A stretch of 64,000 nucleotides of DNA from Durusdinium trenchii (lineage: Eukaryota > Sar > Dinophyceae > Suessiales > Symbiodiniaceae), in the NCBI GenBank assembly GCA_963970005.1, contig CAXAMN010000001.1, positions 3,484,797 to 3,548,796 on the forward strand, in the 5' to 3' direction. The position numbers were made by a program, and so were the translations under genes. This document shows, one piece after another, positions 42,173 through 54,000 of the stretch. Numbering within the stretch: the first letter of the stretch is position 1; every line of letters begins with the position of its first letter. Under the pieces are notes generated by a model that worked only from the letters and a program-made list of their open reading frames with translations, had not been told where the DNA came from and did not search any database.

Positions 42173-44149
42173 TTGTTCGAGGACCTGGCTGTGTTGGTGG
42201 CATAAAATCTCAAAGCCTGTCTCCACTTCCTGAGGTGAATGAATCGACTTAGTGGCCAAAAATAGCAAACCAAAATGGACTAAGCACCCGACCCAAACTT
42301 TTTCGGGCAGGAGACTCAAGCCTGCGCTTTCAAAAAGGCAATCTTTGCAAATCCAGGCTTCATGAAGTGCTTTGAACATGTGACCCATCTCTGCATCCCA
42401 TTCAACCACCTGAGCTGTCTGGTTGGAGAAGAACTAAAGAAAAACTTCTAGTAGTCGTGCGCTCTCTCTGCCTGTTTCTTTTCGCATGGCGTGGCTCTTC
42501 CGTCTATATACTACAAAAAATGCTGCCGGACTTGGGAAAATTCTCGAACCTTGAAGCACCAAAGTCTCTGAGCGATCAACCAAGCCACTAAGTGGTCACT
42601 GTGCTCGAGCGTCTGCAACCGGCTGCCCATGTGCGACAAGACTTTCTGAGCTTCTTCCAGGTCGGATTCGAAGCGCTCCTTCTCTAACTTCTTAATGTAG
42701 TCCTGCGCGACATCTCCCGAAATCAGACAGATCACAGAATATTGTTTCTCTACGAGGACCTACCTAAGGACCTAGCTTGCATTTGAGTTGGACCTATTCA
42801 CAAACAACCCAGGTTGGATCCATGGGCTCATGCATACCTCACGCTGCTTGAGTCCCAAAAGGGATCCAAGCAACCTGTAAGGAGGCAATCCACGGCCTTA
42901 ATTTAAACAGAAAGGGCCGGCTGCTATGACTATGTTTTTACATTCAGTTCGAACGATGCTGGTGGTAGAACCCGGCTGAGAATCAACTCAACTTCCAACC
43001 TTGCTACACTGGCCATGTATCTCTTTTTGAAGCTCCGGCCCTAGCTCTCCACCCTCAGTCCTTCAAAATCTGTCGACAGGCCATGTAGAAGACGCCCAAG
43101 CTTCCAGTGAAGGTGGCAGGGAGTAGGAGAACTCGCTGAGGCGGCGAGGGAACAACATTCTCCTCAGTTCATGGGCAGTTATGGAAGCCAGACTTTGGGG
43201 GACTTCCAAGCGTCGGTTGGCAATGGTTTGCCTTTTCCTACTCAACAGTAGCATGGGAAGACACCCATCTCAAGTTGGGCTCCAGCAACAGGGGTTCTTT
43301 TTCCGTAATGGATACGTTGCAATTGCATGTGCGATTGTCCCCGCAGAACAGAGTGGTCGGAGCAGATCTGCGTCTAGTCTAATCTAGTCTAATTCTTTAG
43401 GAGACTGCATCCCACAGTCATAAACAACTCCGAAACTTGCAGTAAGCCCAACCTGCCCCACAGCAAACCTCAGCAACCGCTCTTGAAGACATGTTTCCAT
43501 ATAAATCCCAATTAAGCCACCAATGAAATAGAAGCTCCACAATCCAAAGAGCACCCCAAGCTTTCGACCGTCCACACCCACTTCCGCACGCTCCACGTCA
43601 TCCAAGCGCGAACGACGGCAACCCTTGCGAAGGTAGACCATGCTGATACGGCCCAGTGTGGAGCCGATGTCGGTGACAGTGCCTGTCACGTGTGTCGTGC
43701 GAATGATGGCACCGAAATGAGAAGTGCACATGGCATTCTGAAGTCCGCAGGCGGCAGCGACAAAGCAAACCGGAAGCAGCCGCCCTGGAAGAAATGCGGC
43801 TAGCACCAGCAAGGTTGAGTTCAACACAAGCGCCAAGCCGTAAAAGGCCTTGCCCAAGAAGTGGACTTGATTCTTGTCAATCAAAACACCACATGCAAAG
43901 GCTCCAAGTAGGAAAGACAGTACTAAAAAGCAAGCCTCTTTCAGGCTCTCTGATCCGTATTCTCCTTGATGATAGCCTTCCAATCGGAAAGCCATGGCAG
44001 ACGTACTGCCAGTCACATGTGATGCATACAGGTGCCAGCTCTTGAAAGCTATGACGTTTGCAGCACCAGCGCAAGCCGCCAGGCACCAGCCAAAGCCCAA
44101 GACCCAAAACTTTGGACGCTGGAAGCTCTTGCGGATCTGCGCAGCTTTC
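42173..44149 (-). CDS. Gene B: second DUF1275/YoaK-type paralogue
   Basis: Exons: 43498-44149 (652 bp; equals exons 2+3 of gene A without the intron), 43061-43162, 42589-42702 (114), 42362-42409 (48), 42173-42229 (57). The DUF1275 motifs SHVTG and RTTHVTGTVTDIG and all six helices are intact. If the sixth-helix exon is not ended at the GA donor AAG|GACTGA, a TGA follows at once; using the GA site keeps the gene open. The exon at 42362 has donor GAAGCC where gene A has GTGACT. A first exon like MTQLEVP was not found with confidence; the frame upstream of 44149 reads MTAAHVGSSIPRR. The last exon may have been separated by the LINE that begins about 0.4 kb downstream. Confidence 0.68.
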
Positions 44150-46190
44150 CTCAGATTGACAAACGGGCGGGGCAAACGATGGCGACGTGGAATTGAGCTT
44201 CCAACATGCGCAGCTGTCATCGCCAAGGGCCATTCCAACAGCAATCCTCGTGAATATAAGTGTTGGAAGAACAGCAAGCTAAGCAATTGATCTAGCTGTT
44301 TGTAGTTTGTGTCAATGTCGAGGGTAGTTCTGCAAAATGTGGGGGCTCCACTTTTGTAAGGTCACGTCGAGTTCCTGTGGGTGCTTGGAAAGTCATCTGT
44401 GATGAACCCCAAAAAGCACTACAGTAATATCCTATGTTTTCAAGCTCGAGAAACACGAGAGAAGTACAGTACAAGCGGGAAGCCCCCGCTCACCGCCGAT
44501 CGTGACAGGAAAAGGTGCCTTCCAAGCAAACAAACAACCCTTGAGCGAGCAAACTAACAACCCACCCACCAACCCAACCAACCAAACACCACCACCCAAC
44601 CGACCAGACTGGCCAACCAACCAATCTTCCTCCAAGGAAATTTCAAGGTGTGATCCGATCCATGGTGTTTTTTTTTTTGGGGGGTAACCTACTTCACATC
44701 TCCAGATCCTTCCCTCCAAGCATCTCCCTCATCCTCTCTGTCTGAGTGGATTGCGTAGACACCGGTGATATACACGTGTGGGGCGCGTCGCACGCTGGCG
44801 CGTCACACGCGGCTAAGGAAGAAGAGGGCATCGAGACGGGGGGCGGATCAGTGGGCAGCTTTCTCCAAGATCTGCGGGGGGCGAGCTCGACAGATCCGAG
44901 CGAAAGAAACGAAACGACGGGAACACAGTTCATGACGCCGTTCCAAGCACATTCACTTGCCAAAGTAAGCATTTGAGAGATACTCTCGCTTTGGGAGGCG
45001 GGAGAACCCCGTGGCTTGTGGGTTTCAAGAAACTCGTCGATCATCTCGACAAGAGCGCTCACCCTTTTGCTATGACTTTGAAGGTCTGGCCCAAGTCTTC
45101 CAGGCTGCCTTGCCCCTCGTCCCCACTATGTCGAGATAGCCAACCGCTATGGCCCATGTCAAGCACCCAACAACTGCTCAGAAAACTCAAAGCTCTAAGG
45201 CATATCTTCGAACAAATCACAAAGACTGCAGCTTGTCGACATGGGCCACACTGCTTAGCAGCCAATCAGTTTTGGGAAGAAGGTCTCAAAGATGGCCCTA
45301 AAGGGGCCACGATACGCCCAACCCGGCCAACTATCACCTGCGAACGGCCCAAACGGTCTTCGCTGCTTAAAAGACGGTGGTCAGGTGCCTCGGCATGAGT
45401 GTACGAACATGCAAGAACACGAGGCCTCACAGGGGGTCTTGGTGGAGCACTGACGGCCTTCCTTTCCGAGGTTCCTGAAACTTGAGCAGCTTGAAGAGAA
45501 GGAGAGCAACTTAGGCTTCTCAATGGAACTTGTGGCCTGCAGAGCATGAATTCCTTGCAAGGACTTCGCTTCGCAGCCGTTGCTAGACAGGTGCCAGCAA
45601 AGGTGGACAATCCATCTAGGCAGGGATCATACCTGGAGCTGATAGAGACGAGCCGAAGTGTTGTTCTATTCTACACCAACAGGTACTGAGAGATGGCAAC
45701 TCATCCAGTCGAACGATGCTGGCCAAGGGGCTATACGGATGCTTCACGCAAGCTTTCTCCACACAAGCTTCAAACCTTGCTGGAGAATCTGCTGGTTCCA
45801 CTTTCCTGGCAACGAGCAGAAGATTCCAGGTATGAACTGCCAAGCGTGTGAGAACTTTACACCGCTTTGCATGAGGAATTCGGCCCGGCTTTCTCCCACT
45901 AAGGGCCAACCCAGAGCAGCTGGGCTGCCAGAGGGCTGGCAGCCAAAAAAGCCAAACCCACAGCAACTCGACCAACATCCAAGCCGCTTTGTTCGGCCAA
46001 AATTTGTGCGGGGCCTCAAAATCATATCACAATCACCAGTTAAAACAGTTCAAGTTCAAGTTCTTCGATCAACCCGAAAGAAGACATATCAAACACCCTG
46101 AACCTTTCCCAAAACAATGCTGCACAGATCTGCGCACCCAAAGGTTCGGAAAAATGGTCCATGATCTTCCCATCTTCCCATCCAAGCGAC
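44150..46190. other. Spacer between genes B and C
   Basis: Mostly unassigned. One minus-strand exon candidate at 44957-45064 is listed separately. An A/C-rich run (CCAACCAACCAACC-like) lies at 44560-44620. The last exon of gene C should lie here but could not be recognised. Confidence 0.4.
44957..45064 (-). CDS. Candidate exon, unknown protein
   Basis: Open frame VSALVEMIDEFLETHKPRGS continuing to SESISQMLTLAS before a GTGAATG donor; AG lies just upstream as a possible acceptor. Between genes C and B on their strand, so it could belong to either. No family recognised. Confidence 0.3.
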
Positions 46191-49100
46191 GGTGCGATCC
46201 AGGATCTGGCTGTGTTGCCGGCAGAGATTCTCGAAGTCCGCCTCCACCTCGTGGAGCGCCTCGATCATGTGTCCCATCTCTGCATCCATCTCGGCGACCT
46301 CGAGACCGTCCGCATGGCGGCCCCACCACATTTGGGGGCAGTTTCGACGAGGAGGGAGGTCCCGTTCAGTGGACGGAACCAAGCACGGCTCTACTCCAAG
46401 ACCCTCAAGAGTCATGGAACAAAGCTGTTCCTGTTTTACGTCCCAGATTGCATTGCTGTGAATGGTTCTGAGGGAGAGCAGGATGCAGAGTGCACTTTTC
46501 GACGTGTCTGATGTTCATAGATCCAAAAGCTTAGTCCACTCCTACTCCTACTAATTCTTTTCTTTTTCCTTTTCCTGTTCTTCTTATTATTGTTTTTATT
46601 CTTCTTCTTCTTCTTCTTCTTCTTCTTCTTCTTCTTCTTCTTCTTCTTCTTCTTCTTCTTCAACTTTGTTCTGTTTCTTGTTTAAATTCTTAAGAATGGG
46701 AGTTCTTGGTGCTGCTTCCATGGAATGAGTACGCAAAACTAGCAGGAGGACAGCTTAGACGACAGTTGCCAAAACTAAAGAGAATAACACAAAAGAGACA
46801 AGGTTGCACCCCCAAAGTATCCAAAATGTCGGTTTGTTTTTGGCTTACTTGGGTTCTGACATGTTGATATCCCTTCTTTCTTTGGATTCTCAGTGTTGAT
46901 CTTTGTGCAGGCTCTTTGCAGCAGGCCTCGCAAAGCTTTTGAAAACTGCACTGCCGACAAAAGCTCTGAAACGCCCTGCGAACTGCCCTCCCAGGGTCTG
47001 CTTTACTTGGTTGTATTAACGAGCCTGCAAAACCGGATCCGTGTGGTATGTATCCATTACATATCATTACAGATACTAAAAGAGACTGAGGCACACCTGG
47101 ATCATACGTGGGGTGTGGTTCCTTCTTCCTTGGACGTTTGCCATTGGTCCATCCTCCCCACCAAGCCGGAACAGGCGGAAACGGGCTCTCCGGCTTCCCG
47201 AAAGCTGACCACTCACCTTCAGAAGTGGCGAAAAAGACCGCAATCCATCGGAGGAATCCCTTCGGCTTTCACCCCATCCAGCAGTTGAAGTCGAAATCCA
47301 TTGGAAAACCGGTAAAACCCACCCGCCGGTTTGGCGAGTCACAGAAGTCTCGCTGTGCTCCATGGCATGGAGCCGGTTGCCCATGTTGGCCAAGACTTTG
47401 TGAGCCTCTTCCAGGTCGGATTCAAAGCGATCCTTCTCCAACTTCTTGATATAGTCCTGCCCAGGTCTTCCGTTTCAACAGACACGGTCTGATTTATTCG
47501 TTTCGACCGCCTGAAGGAGACGAACTATCGTGATAGTCACTTCGTGATGAAAGGTTTCATTTATATATATCATATATCGAATATCCTGGGGAGCATACCT
47601 CGCCGTTCACAGCTTCCTAAAAACATGAAAACATGTTCACATGATCTCGCACGATCTCACATGTTGCGTGATGAATGTGTGAATGGGAAGGCGTTTGGGC
47701 AGCCCGCTTGGAATATGTTTCCGCAGTAGTTCCTTTCATATTGTATGATGTGGCCCGCAGCCTTGACGGAAGTGTGTGATCAACAATCCAAGCACGTTCC
47801 CAGATGTGATCTGGTCATCCCCGCTTCCCATCACTGTCGACAGATTTGGTCCTTGAGAATCTGGCGGCAAGCCATGTAGAAGAGGCCCAGGCCACCCGTG
47901 AAAGTGGCCGGAAGGAGCAAGGCACGTTCAGGAGGACCAGGAATGATGTTCTCCTTGTCACCCAAGAAAACCACCCAACCGCCCAGTTCTTAACATTACC
48001 CCTATCAAGATTGCATGACTGACCCAAAAACTGTTTAAGAAGTCAAAGAAACAGGATGTGCTAGTGTTGGTGTACCACGGTATGGATGAGGGACCAGTTC
48101 CGTATTAGTGTAGACTGTCCATGAGTAAAACCGCATGTGCAAAAAGTAAAAGTAGACATGTGAAGAGGCTATACAATCCAAACTAAATGAAGGCTTTACT
48201 AATCAAGATCCTAATATACATAATTGGAACAGTCTGAAAAGCTTAAATCTTAGCTCTCTTGACTGGAAGTTCCGGATGTGGCCTGTGCAGCATCCTACCT
48301 CCTGCATCTCGATGGCTGTGGGTCAAAACCAGGATACCTTGACCTACCGACCTGACTTGCGCTCCGGTCTTGACGCTTCCCACCCTTCACCTTTCGGTGG
48401 GTACAGGGGAGTTGAGTTGACCTACCTGAGAGGTCGTTCGCTACATGGTGAGCCAGGGCTCCAGGTTTTGACCCATTCTGTTGGCTTGGTTGTGTTCTCA
48501 TGTTCGTTTCAATGCCGCATGTGGCTCTCGGTTTTCCGGTTTCTCCAGCTGCCTGTGAATGAGCACCCAGATGGAGCCCCCTAGTCCACGCTACATGTTG
48601 CAGGAGTGTCTGGTCTCGTTTCCTCTATACATCTACCCCGAAAAACCCAAAAAGAGAACCGGATGATTCACAATGAGGAATCGCTCCCCTTTGGCGTTGA
48701 ACTTTTGCGCACATGTCGCTATGCAGGATAATTATGTTGATGTTCTGTTGCGCCAAGTCTTCTGGGAGCAATCCCACAGCATGCCAGTTCTGAAGTCCTC
48801 ACTCTAGCCACTCTAGCCATATTTTCACCAAGTCTCCATGTAAATCCCAATTAAGCCACCGGCAAAATAGAAGCTCCACAATCCAAAGAGCACCCCAAGC
48901 TTTCGACCGTCCACACCCACTTCCGCACGCTCCACGTCATCCAAGCACGAACGACGGCAACCCTTGCGAAGGTAGATCATGCTGATACGGCCCAGTGTGG
49001 AGCCGATGTCGGTGACGGTACCTGTTAAGTGAGTAGTGCGGATGATCGCACCAAAGTGAGAAGTGCACATGGCATTCTGAAGTCCACATGCAGCAGCGAC

Positions 49101-50016
49101 AAAGCAAACCGGAAGCAACCGCCCTGGAAGAAATGCTCCCAGCACAAGACAGGTCGAATTCAACACCAATGCCAAGCCGTAAAAGGCTTTGCCTAAGAAG
49201 TGGACTTGATTCTTGTCAATCAAAAGACCACATGCATAGGCACCGATCAAGAAGGCAAAGACTAAAAAGCAAGCCTCTTTCAGGCTTTCGGATCCCCACT
49301 CTCCTTTGTGGTAGCCCTCCAATCGGAAAGCCATGGCAGACGTACTGCCAGTCACATGTGATGCATACAGATGCCAGCTCTTGAAAGCTATGACGTTTGC
49401 AGCACCAGCGCAACCTGCAAGGCACCAGCCAAAGCCCAAGACCCAAAACTTTGGGCGCTGGAAGCTCTTGCGGATCTGAGCAGCTTTCCTTGGATGGGAA
49501 GACTCCGGGAATGACAAGGGGAGAGAACACCACCGTCAAAGCTCTCTATCATCCTCCACCAAGGGATGACCCAACCATCCAAACCCGACCTGTTTCTGTA
49601 GCAACCCCGACATCTCATACTGTAGCACTCACCACTGTGGTGCTTGAATAAAGGCATGAGTTGTGGCTCCAAAAGACATGGGTTCAACTGCAGTCATTTC
49701 CCTTTCGATCGCTTTAACAAGTTGTGGCCCGCATCTATCCCAATTGAACAACTGCAGTCAAACATGGGATGATCCCTGTCTTGCATCACATGCTAGAAAA
49801 CACCTCTCTTGACCTTGGACATCATTGGACCTGCTCGACTACAAACTGAAGTCTTCCACCCCATCTCAGCCATGTCTGGAACAGCCCCCCAAACCCACCA
49901 CCGCATGCATCGATACCCATCGACCCATGGATACCCAGTCCAAGAAACTCCTTCATCTGGACCGAACGGGCCGAGTTAGGCGACAAGGGTGCTTTGGGCA
50001 CTTCCAACTGCGTCAT
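46191..50016 (-). CDS. Gene C: third DUF1275/YoaK-type paralogue
   Basis: Exons: candidate first exon from ATG 50016 (MTQLEVPKAPLSPNSARSV, donor unclear), 48837-49488 (652 bp, no intron), 47852-47953 (102; ends QILK at a GA donor), 47343-47456 (114), 46191-46298 (108). The last of these equals gene A exons of 48 and 60 bp fused without the intron between them. DUF1275 motifs SHVTG and RTTHLTGTVTDIG are intact, as are the six helices and the coiled-coil parts (IKKLEKDRFESDLEEAHKVL; FENLCRQHSQILD). It is the most diverged of the three in the core. The terminal exon was not found. Confidence 0.7.
46580..46662. repeat. (TTC)n microsatellite
   Basis: Over twenty TTC units, about 85 bp including imperfect flanks. 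Confidence 0.95.
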
Positions 50017-51018
50017 CCACGGTCAAACGCGCGCAGGCCCTTGTAAGGCGACCCCCTTTGAGGGAAGACAGCGGGGAAGTAGGCTTTGGACCACAAATCC
50101 CTGCAGCTACATACCGCTACAGAAGTTCCCAAGTTCTTGTGAACCAGATGAAAAGCTTTCTCAGAATGAGCCTTTCTTATGATGAGTGTTCTTCAAAGAG
50201 CGGTGCTTTCGTGCTGCACCTTCACTTTCAGTGGAACCCCCCCACCTGCAGCACTGCAGGCGTCACACGCTTCGGGCCCTTCCGACGTGGACCTCGGTGG
50301 ATGGTGACGTTGGGTCACGTTGGCTTTTGGTGGACCATCAGGACGTGACGAGGATTGTTTGTTTCGTGAGATCCCTGATGTGAGGTGACACTCTGCACCT
50401 GTCAGGTCGGGAACCTCCATCTGTCACCTGTCTAGACAGATTTCATCCACCACTCGAACCAAAGGGGAGAAAACCACCAACCGAAAGCTCCGACCCACCA
50501 GGGACCCCCTCACCGGATCCTAAGGGACCCCCTGCTGAAGTTGTCGTGGTCGCTTCTCCAGGAGGAAGACCTCGACTCGACAACAAGAGGCTCGAGTCGG
50601 CTCTACTGTGTTGATGTATTTCAAGTGTCGATGGGTCTTTGCTGCCGTGCTTGCGTTCCTTGGTTCCATGTCATGACTCACCAACAACCACAGTCGAAAG
50701 AAGAAAAAGACCGTCCAAGACCGGGACCGACGGCCGAAAAAATTAACAAGAACGAAGACGTAGGGAACCACGTCTCGTCCGGGACCCGTCCAGTGGCACC
50801 ATGAAGTGTTGGTTGGTCCAATGTGGAAAACCATCGGAATGCCCCAATGGCAAGCTGAACCATCGACTCTGATCCAGGATCAAGGAGTACTCCCCCACAA
50901 CCATGTATTTTCCTTCAAGACTCATAAAAAGACATGGTTTGCTTTGACTCGGCTGTATTTGACCTGCATAGGCGTAGGTGCTCCCAACACTTCAACACCA
51001 AGAAACGCCCTTGTCAAA
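50017..51018. other. Unassigned stretch
   Basis: Upstream of gene C; no exon supported. Confidence 0.4.
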
Positions 51019-51043
51019 TAACACTGCCACAACGGCAGTGTTA
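51019..51043. repeat. Perfect 10-bp stem hairpin
   Basis: TAACACTGCC-ACAAC-GGCAGTGTTA. It lies about 30 bases downstream of the stop of the exon at 51075-51216 on the minus strand, where a 3'-end signal could sit. Confidence 0.65.
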
Positions 51044-51074
51044 AACAAATTGAAACATGCATCTGATTCAAAAC

Positions 51075-54000
51075 CTAAGCTCCTTCAAGCAATGGTAGGT
51101 TGACCCTTTGGGGGTCACCGTGACCGTCCACCAGAATGGCACTGAATCCCCGTGCCTCCTTGACCGCCAGAGAGGTGGCCAGCGGCCTCAGATGCGCTGC
51201 CTCGCTGATCTCGCGCCTGGCGCAGGGCAAAGCAGTGGGGCAAATCAGTGGAGTCCATGCACCGAATATCAATGCCGAGGACCAAGACTTCTTGCAGTGT
51301 CAACCAAGGCAAAGTTCGCGCATCAAAACCCCGCCCACGCCCACGAGTGCGGACGACACGCGTCGAGACACTCACAACGATGACGCACTCAACGTCCAAG
51401 CAAAACCCATCACACATGGTGGGCATCCAAGCTCCAGTTGTCTCCATGAAACCCATCAAATGACCCATCAGAGTTGTGACGAAGAAACCACCACCGGTAA
51501 CTGAAACTTATGCAATTACAGTTTAGAGTGACCCCAAGATCGACAGAGAAGCATGTAACCACACATCAAAACAAAAAAATACCTTCTACCTATCTGTGGG
51601 CCTCCTACAAACCCAGATGGTCCTAAATCCCGGCTTCTTCACGACCTCCACTTCCCTTTCGAGATGCTGGGGCCCCTGCACTGCCCACGGCTGCCCATTC
51701 GAGGGAAAAAGTTGAGGCACCTGCGGTCGGAACAACCCACAAGAGCCGCTAGTGACTAGCGGCTTCATCTGGGTTTGTCATCCAAGAACGATTTGATGAT
51801 GGGTTTGCACAAACCGGAAACCAGCTGGGATTGTACATCTCAGGACCATCGGGGGGGCTGTGGCAAAAAGAAGAAAAACAAAAGGGTGTTCAACCATCTT
51901 GTCTATGTATATAAACTGTTTGGGCCCAACGACCAGAAGCTGGGCTCTTCATACTAGGACCATCTTAGCCAAAATGGGGAAAGGGTCTATGTCCAACTCA
52001 GCCATAAATGTGCTGGACATGTCAAGAGTATCATGAGACAACCCCTTTTGCTTAACACCTACCGATGTACATCCTACAGCATCTGACATAGCATGCAAAT
52101 AATCGGATGTCAGGTGTCCGCCCAGCGGCTTTTTCTGTCCAAAGCTACCATGGCTCCCTCTTGCTGAGTAGAGAAGCGGCTGTCTTTTTGAAGCGGCGAC
52201 CATCAAAGCGTTGCAGAAATTGGAGCTCGAGACCGCTAAATCCTCCTGAGCACCGGTCAGGTTTACCCAAGCGTCCGCTTCGGGAGGCCGCGTCTCAAAC
52301 GTCGACGGGGCTTGAAACCAATGATTTGTGTGGTTTGGGGGATGTCATTGGTCACCCGGCCAGCGTCCTGTCTTGTCACATGTTGTTGGTACCTCAAAAA
52401 ATATTACATAGCTGCATAGAAGAAAACAAAAAAGGACTGGCAAAAGGTACCTTCTCATACTAAACACATCAGCTCCCAGCGAAGGTTCAGCTCTTCAGGC
52501 GTGGAAAAACAAACGCCTCACCTTGTGGGGTCGCCAATCTCGCACCAGCGACTCGTCAACTTCCTGGCAAAGCATCTGCTGACAACTGAGACCCAGGATG
52601 ACAAACCACTGAGATCTCTGCCAAACCCATCCAGTCTTATGATGCTTCTAAGACTCATAGGGTGCAACACATGCGACCTAGTGAGACCTGCAGGTGGAAG
52701 ACGAAGACTCCTAAGACTAAGACTCTTTCTACTTGATATTTCCGCTCTGGGATGGTGCCCTAAGCAATCATAGCCACCTTAGCCACCTGAAAGCCAATGT
52801 GCTTTTTTATTCATTCTGAAAGCCAATGAATGGTCGAATCGTTGCCAACAACAGTAAATTGTGACCATGGCTGAACGGTACGTCAATCTCCACAATGACT
52901 CCTTGGGCAAAGCTCCCTCTGTTCGTCGGACGGAGGAGATCGTGTTTCATGTCTGAACATCTGTGCAGATCTCGTCGTGCAGATCCTCAAAATTGCAGGT
53001 AAACTGATTCTCGAGATCCTTGTGATTGGAAAGAACTGGGTATCATCCAGGCCGATGTGCGTGGCCGCTGGATCATAGAAACTGTCAATTACCTTCCGTA
53101 GTTCTCTCGCCACTCATGACTCAAATGGCACAGACACAAGCCACCAAAATCCCAAAAAAGACTCGAACAAGATCAAGCTGGTTAGCCACCCAAATACCTG
53201 GAAACTGTCCGCTGTCATCTCTTCAAATCCAGCAGAATCTACAGTAGCATCCTTTCTAGCAGCTTCATGGGCACAACCTCGCAACTCAATCCCAACTCTC
53301 CCCTCGATCGAGGCCCATAGAATCCATACCAGCCATACCTTCTGAAAACGACCGGATCCCAGTCGCAGGCCCCCGCCGTGCTCCTCCTGCTGCCGGAGAA
53401 AGCTTCTCACCTCCACTGCGAAGTCTCGACGGTCCAGCAGTAGCGCCAGGCGCCCGCCGGTCTGGGCGACCGCGGGATCAACGGGATCCGCCGTTGCCCG
53501 GCTGTGTGGTGTGGCGGTGTGTGGCCGCGAACCGGAGCACATCTCAGCTCCACAGAGCACTCATGGCTGTGTGTGTGTTTTGCGGATGTTTTGGTTGAGG
53601 GTGAGTGGATCATGGAATGTCGGATCCATGAACATCAGCTTGGAACGAAGCTGATCGAAGCTGAACATCGGACGAAATCCAACGAAATCGGTCGGATTTC
53701 TCTTTCTGCGTTCATTGCTTTCACAAGAGTAGATCCACCGGTTTTGGGGGAATTGATCTAGAGTGGTGCAGGAGTTAATCATTCATATATATATATATAT
53801 AGATGTGGCTGATGTGGCTGATGGTCTTTTTGCAGACCCCTGGGCTGTTTTTCGTCAGTCGATCAGCACTTTGCCATACCCACAGTGAATCATCATCTAC
53901 CCTCCAAACACTCAAAATCATGAACAACATCTCTTCCCCAAACTCCCTCGCTTCAAGGACTCCGAGATCACGCGGTCACCCTCTGGATTGTGTCATTTTG

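Noticed and set aside
43055..43057. In-frame TGA after the sixth-helix exon of gene B, suggesting a pseudogene
   Set aside because: It lies just past the GA donor position used consistently in all three copies, so it is probably intronic.
44292..44474. Possible first exon of gene B (MTFQAPTGTRRDLTK)
   Set aside because: Only the first residues resemble MTQLEVP of A and C; similarity too weak to claim.
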